From the NCBI RefSeq assembly GCF_037991315.1, contig NZ_CP150300.1:6076001-6140000 (forward strand): a DNA stretch of 64,000 bases. Reading direction: 5' to 3'. The translations under genes and the position numbers were made by a program. This document shows, piece by piece, positions 15,974 through 24,099 of the stretch. This stretch comes from Paenibacillus sp. FSL H8-0079. GTDB lineage: Bacteria > Bacillota > Bacilli > Paenibacillales > Paenibacillaceae. The first letter of the stretch is position 1. Each line of letters starts with the position of its first letter. The notes under the pieces are model-generated. The model was not told where the DNA came from. It made no database searches and saw nothing but the letters and a program-made list of their open reading frames with translations.

Positions 15974-18900
15974 TTACATATAAATATCAACCACTGTGCG
16001 CTCAGTCGCACTGCGTGCTTGTCTGAACTCATCCAGTGAGATACAGACCCCGCCCTGACGGTAACGGTTCGCTGTACGCTCAGTACGAATATCCTTACCA
16101 TTCACCGCTACACGGCTCACAGCACCCTCGTTCAAGTGATAAATAAACGTCACTGGCTCACCCGCATACTCAAATTCGAATTGCATGCCGTTCAGCTCAG
16201 CTGGCAATACCGGGTCAATGACCAGATCGCCGCCCTCTTGACGAATGCCAAGTGCATTGGAGATCAGCTGGTTCATGTAGATTCCAGGGCCGCTGGAGTA
16301 GATTCTCCATCCGCCTTTCACTTGTACAGTACCTTTACGAAGCTGGTCAAAATGCTCCTGTGCCTCGTAACGTGTATTGAACTTACCGTCCGAACTACTG
16401 AAGTACGAGTTCGCTTGGCGAATCTCCGCGTTAGGTACAACCTCGCCAATACCAACCGGGTTGATCATCGCAAGACCATTCCACACCTGATCTGTCTTGC
16501 CGAGCTTCGCCATCGCTTCCACATAACGGATATGAGCATGAACATATTGCAAACCAATCTCACGTCCGAAGTTAGATGCTTGCTCTGCACGCTTGAAGTG
16601 TGTGCTTACACCACCAGCATATTGAGCTGGACGATTCATCAGACGCACGCCATCCGGGCACAGGAACTGCTCACGGATCAGGGCATAATGCGATTCTGCT
16701 TGCTCCGCATTCAGCAATTCACCGATCATGCTGCGCGTCATTGGCAACAGACGATATTGAATGCCTGTCTCTGTGTCCGTTGGATGAAGCATCAGCTTCG
16801 CTTGGTCGGCTTCTTCCATGTATACAAAGCCTGGAATCACATCTGTGCCCAGCATGTAACGGTTAAAGTCCTCACGGATGCCTTGAGCCAGCACGTCCAG
16901 CTCTTGTGCAAAGTCCGCATCCTTGAATTTCAGCGCTTGCGAGAGCACGTTTACGGACTGATACGTCAATGCCACAGTCCAACTGCTCACCATGTATTGC
17001 TTCAGCTGTGCATTGGCTGGTTGGAGCGTATCATCCCAGTCACCATCCCCGTAGGAAGACAGGAACGTATCGTGCAGGAAGTGCGAACGGATATATTCGA
17101 TCTCTTTTTTCGCGTGATCCAGTACCGTTGCCGTCTCTTCCGTGAACCCGAAGCTATGTTTAACGGTATAAGGTACTTTCTCATCCAGAATCGCATAGTC
17201 GCGAGTCGCTGTCAGGTAATCCGCCAATACTTTCAACGGCCATACGATGATATCGCCATGACTCTCTTCCTGTTGGATCGCAAAGTATTTATCAAACATG
17301 AACCATTGCGGCCAGTTGCCATCATCTTCGTATTGGTGAGTGTAGACCATTTTGATGATATCGCGAACTTGCTCATATTTTTGCGTAGCCATAAAGTACT
17401 CCACCGGACCTTGGCACACATCCCGTGTACCCCAAGCCGCGCCGCCGTACTGCTCCAAACCGTGAGGCACGGAGTAGTGAACCAGCATATTGTGGGTGTA
17501 CCACCAAGCCAGCGCATTTACTTTGAACAGATCCTCTGCACTCTGACCTTCGCCACGGGACAAACGGAACCCGTTCATCACGCCTGCGAAGAACTCGCGG
17601 TATGCCTGTACTTCCTCTTCAAACGTGAGGCTTGAGCCTGCTACCACTCCGCTATCCGCTTGACCTTCTAATACTCCTTGTACCTTCAGCGTCCATTCAG
17701 CACTCGCTTCCAGACTAAGCGTAACCAGCGATGCGGAACCACTACGGATACCACTTGCCAGCAACGTTTCGTCCCCTACATTCACAGCTGCGCCATCCAC
17801 CGACATGCGGTATTGCAGATCTGGGTACGTTCCTGCACTAATCGCTTGTGGATCAGCCTTGAAGATAAAAGTATCGCCATCCTGCGTCATATGCAGCGGA
17901 TACTCGTATTCATTCACATTCATCGTAATCTGGTTTGTTACCAGGTAACGGTACGCCTTGCCACTTGTGGAGCGTACGTTCATGCTTACTTCCGTAGTGT
18001 GTGCCCCTGTGTAATTGGTCACGATGATCGTATCGGATTCCGTTTTGTAGATCCAACGAACATAGTTGAAGCCAATCTCGAACAGGGAAGGCATCGTCAG
18101 CAGACGATATTGTCCGTCCATTTCCACATATATGCGTTGTCCCGCCGTCTTCGGCACGTTCAATGCATTACGGGCATTACTGATCATTTTATTAAAATTG
18201 GTGTTACCAATAACGAGCTGTGAGTTGAAAATACCGTACATATACGACGTTGTCGTAATAACCTGTGCCCCAAGTTGCACGTTGCCACCACTCATCAGAA
18301 TGTGACCATGTGGACGCTCCACAAGCAATTCTTTTGCTTTCAGAACGATATGTTCATAGCTGCCTGTGAAGAAGGATAACAGTTCCTCACCACTGCGCTC
18401 TTCCTGATGACGATCAGGGAACAGATCATGAATCTCATCTTGCGTAAGATCGAGTGTAACCAGCGGTTCACCCAGGAAGGAGGACAGTTTTACCTGTTCC
18501 AACGTGTCACCATTTTCCACAGTCAGAGCCTGTACTTCGTTCCATGCTGCTGTAACTTCATCTCCGAATTCCAGTGCAGAGATTCCTTCGGCATGATTAG
18601 GCTTCGCCAGTCCATAGAAGACTACCTGAGCTTCTCCGTTCAGATTCAGCAGTTCGGATTGCAATGCCGTATAGGCAAATTCATACTGATATGTCTCATT
18701 TGCCAGCGTTGGGCGATTCAAGCTCTCTGGTTGATTCGTTTCCTTGTACGACAGACCGAAGAATTGGAATCCATCTGTGGAGTAACCGACTGCTTTCGTC
18801 AGGGAACCTTGTTGCATATAAGGAAATGCACCGCCCTGAGGCTGGTTTTGACGGGAACAAACGACATAACCTTTCGCTTCATCTTCAAACACCGTGTGGT

Positions 18901-19366
18901 CAATGTATTGTGACAGATAAGCTTCATTGCTGCGTACCGCACCTGGATCAGCAAGACCTATATCCTGTCCATATACCACGTCTACGTTATGTTGTTGTCC
19001 TGTGAGCTTCACATCCCAGAACCATACACCTTGCGGTGTAGCCGTAAATACAACCTGGTAGCCAATGCCTTGTTCTTTGCCTTCCAGCTGGACTGTGCCC
19101 TCCCAGATCAACTGGTTGCTGGGTTGTGCTTTGCTTGTAACTACCTTGCTATTCGAACGTACACCGAGCAGGGGGAACGAGCTGATGTTCTCTCCCTCGT
19201 GCACACGCAGGTACAGGTTATTCAGAGATCCATCAATCTGGTTGCTGAGCAACTGGTTCAACATCGTTGTACCGGATGTAGCCTGGTACAGGTCTCCACT
19301 GTTCAAAAAGGTAAAGGATAACTCCCCGGCACTCAACCGGATCGGTTCATTAATCATCGTTGTCAT
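15974..19366 (-). CDS. GH94 phosphorylase, probably 1,2-beta-oligoglucan phosphorylase
   Basis: 1130 residues, matching the length of the sophoro-oligosaccharide phosphorylases (Listeria Lin1839 type) rather than the shorter cellobiose phosphorylases (about 800). The N-terminal half is a beta-sandwich; the C-terminal half is the (alpha/alpha)6 barrel with GGAAWGTRDVCQGP (about residue 640), DGNWPQWFMFDKY and GDGDWDDTLQP, whose Asp near residue 774 is the expected general acid. No signal peptide: phosphorolysis of imported beta-1,2-glucans to glucose 1-phosphate occurs in the cytoplasm. The ATG at 19366 has AAGGAG eight bases upstream; a GTG three codons earlier overlaps that site and is unlikely. 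A LacI regulator lies upstream and a palindromic operator precedes the gene. The exact linkage specificity is inferred. Confidence 0.85.
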   Translation of the reverse strand: MTTMINEPIRLSAGELSFTFLNSGDLYQATSGTTMLNQLLSNQIDGSLNNLYLRVHEGENISSFPLLGVRSNSKVVTSKAQPSNQLIWEGTVQLEGKEQGIGYQVVFTATPQGVWFWDVKLTGQQHNVDVVYGQDIGLADPGAVRSNEAYLSQYIDHTVFEDEAKGYVVCSRQNQPQGGAFPYMQQGSLTKAVGYSTDGFQFFGLSYKETNQPESLNRPTLANETYQYEFAYTALQSELLNLNGEAQVVFYGLAKPNHAEGISALEFGDEVTAAWNEVQALTVENGDTLEQVKLSSFLGEPLVTLDLTQDEIHDLFPDRHQEERSGEELLSFFTGSYEHIVLKAKELLVERPHGHILMSGGNVQLGAQVITTTSYMYGIFNSQLVIGNTNFNKMISNARNALNVPKTAGQRIYVEMDGQYRLLTMPSLFEIGFNYVRWIYKTESDTIIVTNYTGAHTTEVSMNVRSTSGKAYRYLVTNQITMNVNEYEYPLHMTQDGDTFIFKADPQAISAGTYPDLQYRMSVDGAAVNVGDETLLASGIRSGSASLVTLSLEASAEWTLKVQGVLEGQADSGVVAGSSLTFEEEVQAYREFFAGVMNGFRLSRGEGQSAEDLFKVNALAWWYTHNMLVHYSVPHGLEQYGGAAWGTRDVCQGPVEYFMATQKYEQVRDIIKMVYTHQYEDDGNWPQWFMFDKYFAIQQEESHGDIIVWPLKVLADYLTATRDYAILDEKVPYTVKHSFGFTEETATVLDHAKKEIEYIRSHFLHDTFLSSYGDGDWDDTLQPANAQLKQYMVSSWTVALTYQSVNVLSQALKFKDADFAQELDVLAQGIREDFNRYMLGTDVIPGFVYMEEADQAKLMLHPTDTETGIQYRLLPMTRSMIGELLNAEQAESHYALIREQFLCPDGVRLMNRPAQYAGGVSTHFKRAEQASNFGREIGLQYVHAHIRYVEAMAKLGKTDQVWNGLAMINPVGIGEVVPNAEIRQANSYFSSSDGKFNTRYEAQEHFDQLRKGTVQVKGGWRIYSSGPGIYMNQLISNALGIRQEGGDLVIDPVLPAELNGMQFEFEYAGEPVTFIYHLNEGAVSRVAVNGKDIRTERTANRYRQGGVCISLDEFRQARSATERTVVDIYM

Positions 19367-19393
19367 AAGGTTCACTCCTTGATTTAGTATAGA

Positions 19394-19409
19394 ATCGAAA
19401 CGTTTCGAT
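19394..19409. promoter_or_regulatory. LacI-type operator in front of the GH94 gene
   Basis: ATCGAAACGTTTCGAT is a perfect 16-bp palindrome with the central CG typical of LacI/GalR family operators. It lies 28 bp upstream of the GH94 start, next to the AAGGAG site, where a bound repressor would block transcription. The same core recurs at 20845 and 21019. Confidence 0.8.
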
Positions 19410-19527
19410 AAACTTGAAAAAGAATAGGGGCCTCTTCAAACCAGCTTTTTACAGCCCGTCCGGACGATAACCCCATCATTAAACTTTTACTTCAGCATTC
19501 AGGCAACTCTTCGCTTCCAGACCCGGT

Positions 19528-20517
19528 CTACACCGAACGTACAGAGCTGCGCTCGATCATATTAATCGTTAACGTATACGATGGATCTACCACTTCGCCA
19601 TTAAGCATCTGGAATAACAAATGTCCCGCGAGCGACCCGGCTTCATGCTTCGGCTGGCGTATCGTTGTCAGCGGTGGACGCACATATTCGGACAACTGAA
19701 TATCGTCAAAACCGATCACGGAAATGTCATTCGGCACCGATACACCGCGTTCTTCCAACGCCTTCAGGCCGCCAATCGCCATCTCATCGTTACCGTAAAA
19801 TACCGCTGAGGGAAGATCGCCCTGCATGATCATCATTTTGGTTGCACTGTATCCGCCCTCACGTACAAAATTACCGTTCAGACGCCATTTGGACTTTTCT
19901 TCAAGTCCCGCTTCCCGCATCGCTCGCAGATACCCTTGGTAACGGAGCGCGTTGTCATACGAGTTGGAGGGACCGCTGATATATGCAATCTTCTGATGTC
20001 CTGCCTGAATCAGGTGGCGGGTTGCAAGGTAACCACCCTGCTCTCCATCCACCAGCACGTTGACCAGATGGTCACTCGACAGCTGACGATCCATCACAAT
20101 GATCGGAAAACGAGGACCGGCAGATTCCACCAGAATATCATCATGAATGTTATGCGCCAGGATGATGGCTCCATCTACTCTTTTTTCACGCAAAAATCTT
20201 ACTGCCGTTGAGTCCCGTCCACCCATGGAACTGCACGCAATCAGATCATATCCGTTCGCAAGTGCTACATCCTGTACACTACGGATCAACTCCGAGTAGT
20301 ACGGACCTGACAGATCTGTCAGAATTAAAGCGATCGTGTTCGTCCGGCTCCGTTTCAGGTCCATGGCAAAGCCGTTCTTACGGTAATTCAGTTCTCGTGC
20401 TGCCTCAAGCACTTTAGCCTTGGTCTTGGCACTAACCTTGCTATCCCCGCTCAGCGCATAGGAAGCAGTCGAGAGTGCTACACCTGCCAGCTTTGCCACA
20501 TCCTTGATCGTTGCCAT
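19528..20517 (-). CDS. LacI-family transcriptional regulator
   Basis: 329 residues. N-terminal LacI HTH (ATIKDVAKLAGVALSTASYALSGDSKVSAKTKAKV), hinge helix (KRSRTNTIALI) and a periplasmic-binding-protein-like effector domain (residues 60-329; VFYGNDEMAIGGLKALEERG, VIGFDDIQLSEYVRPPLTTIRQP). It is the likely repressor of the downstream GH94 phosphorylase, released by a sugar ligand. AAGGAGCG precedes the ATG. Repeat copy C starts only 27 bp upstream of the start codon, so the promoter lies within or beyond that element. Confidence 0.92.
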   Translation of the reverse strand: MATIKDVAKLAGVALSTASYALSGDSKVSAKTKAKVLEAARELNYRKNGFAMDLKRSRTNTIALILTDLSGPYYSELIRSVQDVALANGYDLIACSSMGGRDSTAVRFLREKRVDGAIILAHNIHDDILVESAGPRFPIIVMDRQLSSDHLVNVLVDGEQGGYLATRHLIQAGHQKIAYISGPSNSYDNALRYQGYLRAMREAGLEEKSKWRLNGNFVREGGYSATKMMIMQGDLPSAVFYGNDEMAIGGLKALEERGVSVPNDISVIGFDDIQLSEYVRPPLTTIRQPKHEAGSLAGHLLFQMLNGEVVDPSYTLTINMIERSSVRSV

Positions 20518-20543
20518 TCCACGTTCGCTCCTTCTAAACTATA

Positions 20544-20733
20544 TATAAGTTCAACTAAAGAATATTTACACTTACCACTCCGATGACAGAATAACCTTCC
20601 GATCGCTGTTATCCCCAGATTTTTTTAATTCCCTTCTTCAAAGGGAAAATCCGGGGATAAAGGCGAACGCTTCGCTTCTTCACGTTATTTCTGTCCTCTC
20701 CGTTCTCGCGTAAAAAGTTTAGTTGAACCTATA
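20544..20733 (+). repeat. Dispersed hairpin repeat, copy C (short form)
   Basis: 190 bp with inverted-repeat ends TATAAGTTCAACTAAA (20544-20559) and TTTAGTTGAACCTATA (20718-20733), 15 of 16 positions paired. The core shares CCACTCCGATGACAGAA, GATCGCTGTTATCCCCAG, AAAATCCGGGGATAA, GGCGAACGCTTCGCTTCTTC and TTTCTGTCCTCTCCGTT with the other copies, but lacks the CTTCCGATGTAGCTTTC hairpin module. It lies immediately upstream of the lacI ribosome-binding site. Confidence 0.88.
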
Positions 20734-20844
20734 AAGAACAAATTCAAGGTTACCCACATTTTATACGGTACATGGTTAGAACAACCACTAAATCCTAAAC
20801 AATCGTTCATTAGTCATTTTACACATCAATGGAATAACCATCAA

Positions 20845-20858
20845 TCGAAACGTTTCGA
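20845..20858. promoter_or_regulatory. LacI-type operator, second copy
   Basis: TCGAAACGTTTCGA, identical in core to the GH94 operator. It is 328 bp upstream of lacI with repeat C in between. It could serve lacI autoregulation from a promoter beyond the repeat, or be left from a lost gene. Confidence 0.65.
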
Positions 20859-20954
20859 GGCATTCTCAAAAAAAATCCTTGTTTCCATCCTTATGGTACC
20901 AGGGTTGAATGCATCCCGTCCCAGTCCATACATAATTGATGGTTATGACGCGTC

Positions 20955-21024
20955 TTTCAATCTGGCGCTCTATAAACAGTTCGTGCCTAACACAATGAAA
21001 CTGGCAGTAAACGCCAGATTGAAA
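20955..21024. repeat. 13-bp inverted repeat overlapping an operator
   Basis: TTTCAATCTGGCG (20955-20967) and CGCCAGATTGAAA (21012-21024) are perfect inverted repeats 44 bp apart; the right arm runs into the third LacI-type operator. No gene is seen in the 20734-21239 interval, which otherwise holds only operators and the leader hairpin at 21184. Confidence 0.6.
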
Positions 21025-21032
21025 CGTTTCGA
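21019..21032. promoter_or_regulatory. LacI-type operator, third copy
   Basis: TTGAAACGTTTCGA, one base from the perfect palindrome of the other two sites. It is 208 bp upstream of the AraC/siderophore-binding regulator gene, which has no evident link to sugar phosphorolysis. Confidence 0.6.
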
Positions 21033-21183
21033 CATTTTCATTATAGTCGGTGTTGATAGCGATTTCAACCACTTTATCTATTTTTCACAGAAAAAGTTGA
21101 TTTGTTCAATCTGTCCATCCACGTCACTTCGTTTATAGTATATACTGCATAATAGTCGAGATTCGAGAATTACGCCAGTACAC

Positions 21184-21211
21184 CAGGGGCAGGAGACGAA
21201 TAATGCCCCTG
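21184..21211 (+). promoter_or_regulatory. Leader stem-loop of the iron regulator gene
   Basis: Perfect 8-bp stem CAGGGGCA (21184-21191) / TGCCCCTG (21204-21211) with a 12-nt loop, 28 bp before the start codon and without a T-run. It may shape the 5' leader; no known riboswitch was recognised. Confidence 0.35.
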
Positions 21212-21239
21212 CTGACTTATGTAAGGAGACAGTTATCTA

Positions 21240-22877
21240 ATGAATATATCCAAGCCCATCTATTATAAAAAATCGCTGTCCCGCCCCGTTTCCTTGCAGA
21301 AGATTCAGTCCATCCCTGATGCCCTGTTCAAGCTGCGCCATCTAGTGCAACTTCACGACCGTGAGGCGTTCTCTCGTACAGATGAGATGTGGAGCACACT
21401 TCATGTACTATACGTCATCACTGCTGGCCAGGCCAGGCTGATTAGTGCAGAGGGTAAACTGACATTAAATGCAGGCTCCGCAGTGGTTCGGCAAGCTGGA
21501 AGCCTGCTTCAGCACGAGAACAAGCGCGGCTCCCTGTCGCCAATACAGGGCATTGCTATTGCGTTTGATTCCACTGAAAATGAACAGCTGTTCTGGCCGT
21601 TCGGGATACCAGCTCCCATTGCGAGTCGTACTCTCACCGATGGGGCAGTAGAGCTGGTTCAAGCAAGTTCGAAGGGCCATGATTCTAGCCCCTTCAGGCC
21701 ACATATGCTTTTCTATGAGTTACTGGATATTTTGCGGGATCATGTGGCTCACTCTGCGCATGAAGATCACTCCTGGCTTGATGCCGTGCTCAGACATATC
21801 CATCAGATGTATACCCATCCGTTGACCCGCGAACAATTGGCACGGGATGCGAATGTGAGTCCCGAGCATTTCTCACGAGAGTTTAAGAAACATACAGGTC
21901 TTACGTTTGTTGAATATGTGACTCGTCTCAGAATCAGGATGGCTCAGGAACATCTCTTGTTCGCGAACCCTACGCTACAGGAAATTGCACAACTGACAGG
22001 CTACAGAGACACCTTTTATCTGAGCCGCAAATTCAAACAGATGGTTGGATCAGCACCAACACACTACCGGAAAATGCCCAAGAAGATTGTATCTTTGACT
22101 TACAATCATACGGCCTCACTTCTGGCACTGGGCCACACTCCCCACATGGGTGCCGTCGCCAGCTGGATGGAAGAAAAACTGGGGGAACATGGTCATGAAG
22201 CATTTGAGCAACATTCCGAATATGAGCTGGTTAAACATACGGATCTGATTGTTAACGCTCATCCCGATGTCATTGTCGGATATGCACCGCATCCCGCTTC
22301 CGATGAACTACGTCTGATCGCGCCGACCATTCTGATGCCTTTTGAGGAACTCGATTGGCAGGAGCAACTTCTTCATTTGGGCCAAATCACAGGGCTTGAG
22401 TCCAATGCACAGACGTTGTTAGATCAATATCATCAACTTGAGCAAGAGGCCAATCATACATTGGATCAATGGATGGAAGGGTCTCGAGGGTCTGCCGTTT
22501 GCATGTTTATGATTGGAGAGGACGGCGCTTATATCTATGGTCATGGCTGGGGCAGAGCTTCTCATGTGCTGTATCAATCGCTCGGCTTCACTCCACCGTC
22601 ACGGATGGAGCAGGATGGACAGTTACTTACGGGGTACGTTCATGTTCCGTTGTCCGAGATTCACTTGTATGCCGCAGATCACATGTTTGTCGCCTTCCCT
22701 GAGGAACCTACCGAACGAGAAATGCTGGATAACCTGCTGAATCAGGAATCCTGGGGTACCCTCTCCGCCATTCGTGAAGGACGCGTATACGAGATTGATG
22801 CCGACATGTTCTATGGATTTGACCCCTTGTCCGTTATGGAGCAGTTGCAGCATATCATGCGTCACCTCACATCATAA
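21240..22877 (+). CDS. AraC-type regulator fused to a ferri-siderophore-binding domain (Btr-like)
   Basis: 545 residues. An N-terminal AraC ligand-binding-like segment (about 1-170) is followed by the AraC double HTH (about 180-285; LTREQLARDANVSPEHFSREFKKHTG and LQEIAQLTGYRDTFYLSRKFKQMVG), then a cytoplasmic peripla_BP_2 domain (about 285-540; TASLLALGHTPHMGA, DLIVNAHPDVIVG, SEIHLYAADHMFVAF). This architecture is that of Bacillus Btr (YbbB), which binds bacillibactin and activates its uptake genes. Here it lies directly upstream of a siderophore-binding lipoprotein and an ABC exporter on the same strand, which are its probable targets. GTAAGGAG precedes the ATG. Confidence 0.92.
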   Translation: MNISKPIYYKKSLSRPVSLQKIQSIPDALFKLRHLVQLHDREAFSRTDEMWSTLHVLYVITAGQARLISAEGKLTLNAGSAVVRQAGSLLQHENKRGSLSPIQGIAIAFDSTENEQLFWPFGIPAPIASRTLTDGAVELVQASSKGHDSSPFRPHMLFYELLDILRDHVAHSAHEDHSWLDAVLRHIHQMYTHPLTREQLARDANVSPEHFSREFKKHTGLTFVEYVTRLRIRMAQEHLLFANPTLQEIAQLTGYRDTFYLSRKFKQMVGSAPTHYRKMPKKIVSLTYNHTASLLALGHTPHMGAVASWMEEKLGEHGHEAFEQHSEYELVKHTDLIVNAHPDVIVGYAPHPASDELRLIAPTILMPFEELDWQEQLLHLGQITGLESNAQTLLDQYHQLEQEANHTLDQWMEGSRGSAVCMFMIGEDGAYIYGHGWGRASHVLYQSLGFTPPSRMEQDGQLLTGYVHVPLSEIHLYAADHMFVAFPEEPTEREMLDNLLNQESWGTLSAIREGRVYEIDADMFYGFDPLSVMEQLQHIMRHLTS

Positions 22878-22943
22878 TTGTCCATGCAGTAGTGATCATA
22901 GTTGTCCATGTACAAATATCACATCTTCCTCTATGTTATTAAT

Positions 22944-22962
22944 GAGAATAATAATCATTATT
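22944..22962. promoter_or_regulatory. Fur box
   Basis: GAGAATAATAATCATTATT agrees with the 19-bp Fur consensus GATAATGATAATCATTATC at 16 of 19 positions. It lies 26 bp upstream of the siderophore-binding lipoprotein gene. Confidence 0.8.
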
Positions 22963-22987
22963 GATTATACACAGGGGAAACAATAAT

Positions 22988-24016
22988 ATGTTTGCTGCAA
23001 AAAAACGCTTTTCCGGCTTGCTGCTCATGCTCGCCATCATTATGATTCTGGCTGCTTGTAGCAGCGGAACAGGCTCAACTGCCACTGAACCGACATCGGC
23101 AGCGGGAACCGAAACGACGACAGCCTCTTCCGAGATGAATACAGACACATCGTCCGGTTCAGACAATTCCGATGCTAAACGGATCTACAAGTCATTAAGC
23201 GGGGATGTTGAAATTCCGGCTGAACCGAAACGGATCGTTACGGATATGTACGTAAGTGATCTGCTTGCGCTGGGTGTGAAACCCGTTGGGGCTGTGCAAT
23301 ATTATTTGGAAAACCCGTTCTATGAAGATCAGGTGGAGGGCATCGAAAGTATCGGTGATCGGGCGGCGGTATCCATGGAGAAGGTCATTGCCATGAACCC
23401 GGATCTGATCATTACCTACTCCGATCAGGCCAGCGAAATTGAGAGTTATCAAAAAATTGCACCTACCGTAGTGATTCCTTATGGTACATTCACCAATGTA
23501 TATGACGAAATCCGGGGATTCGGGGAGCTGATGAACAAATCCGAAGAGGCCGAAGCTTGGCTGAAAACATACGATGAACGGATTGAAGCCGCTCGTGCTA
23601 AGGTGGACACAGTCATCAAACCGGAGGAAACCTTCTCCATCCTTGAAGTATCCGACAAGAGTTATTATGGATATGGAGACAACTTTGGTCGAGGAGGACA
23701 GGCGGTCTACCGCGCTTTGGGACTTGCTCCACTCGAAATCACCAAAAAAGAACTGATGGGTGATACCCAATGGAAAGAGATTTCGCGTGAAGTCGTTGGT
23801 GATTATGCAGGGGATCATATCTTCTTGACTGTAGGGGAGAACACTAAAAATTACCAAGGTGATTCCATCTGGCAATCCCTGCCGGCTGTAAAAAACAATC
23901 AGGTGTACGAATTGCTGGAAGACCGTTACTGGTACTTCGACCCGATTGCGATTCAAGGTCAGGCTGAAGAATTCGCCGATATGATCGTAGAACGTGCCGA
24001 GCAAAACCGTAAATAA
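22988..24016 (+). CDS. Iron(III)-siderophore ABC transporter substrate-binding lipoprotein
   Basis: 342 residues. The signal peptide ends at the lipobox LAACSSGTGS; a Ser/Thr-rich linker follows (about residues 23-65). The peripla_BP_2 (FepB/FhuD-like) domain covers the rest: PKRIVTDMYVSDLLALGVKPVGA, VIAMNPDLIITYSDQA, GDHIFLTVGE and the C-terminal YELLEDRYWYFDPIAIQGQAEEFADMIVERA. It captures a ferri-siderophore for an FecCD-type permease, which is not encoded here. The ATG at 22988 has GGGGAA nine bases upstream, directly behind the Fur box. The sequence resembles the catecholate/citrate binding group, but the ligand is not proven. Confidence 0.92.
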   Translation: MFAAKKRFSGLLLMLAIIMILAACSSGTGSTATEPTSAAGTETTTASSEMNTDTSSGSDNSDAKRIYKSLSGDVEIPAEPKRIVTDMYVSDLLALGVKPVGAVQYYLENPFYEDQVEGIESIGDRAAVSMEKVIAMNPDLIITYSDQASEIESYQKIAPTVVIPYGTFTNVYDEIRGFGELMNKSEEAEAWLKTYDERIEAARAKVDTVIKPEETFSILEVSDKSYYGYGDNFGRGGQAVYRALGLAPLEITKKELMGDTQWKEISREVVGDYAGDHIFLTVGENTKNYQGDSIWQSLPAVKNNQVYELLEDRYWYFDPIAIQGQAEEFADMIVERAEQNRK

Positions 24017-24099
24017 CATAAGCATGAAACAGGTGTCCGGACAGGCTAATAAGCCTGCTCGGGCATTTGTGTCATATTGAGAATGAGGAGGACTTACAT

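Noticed and set aside
16136..17635. A 499-codon open frame on the plus strand opposite the GH94 gene
   Set aside because: It lies wholly within the GH94 coding region, has a biased composition typical of an antisense shadow, no ribosome-binding site and no recognisable domain.
20541..20735. Repeat C read as part of a lacI 5' riboswitch
   Set aside because: The same sequence occurs at four other unrelated positions, including in the reverse orientation, so it is a dispersed repeat rather than a gene-specific leader.
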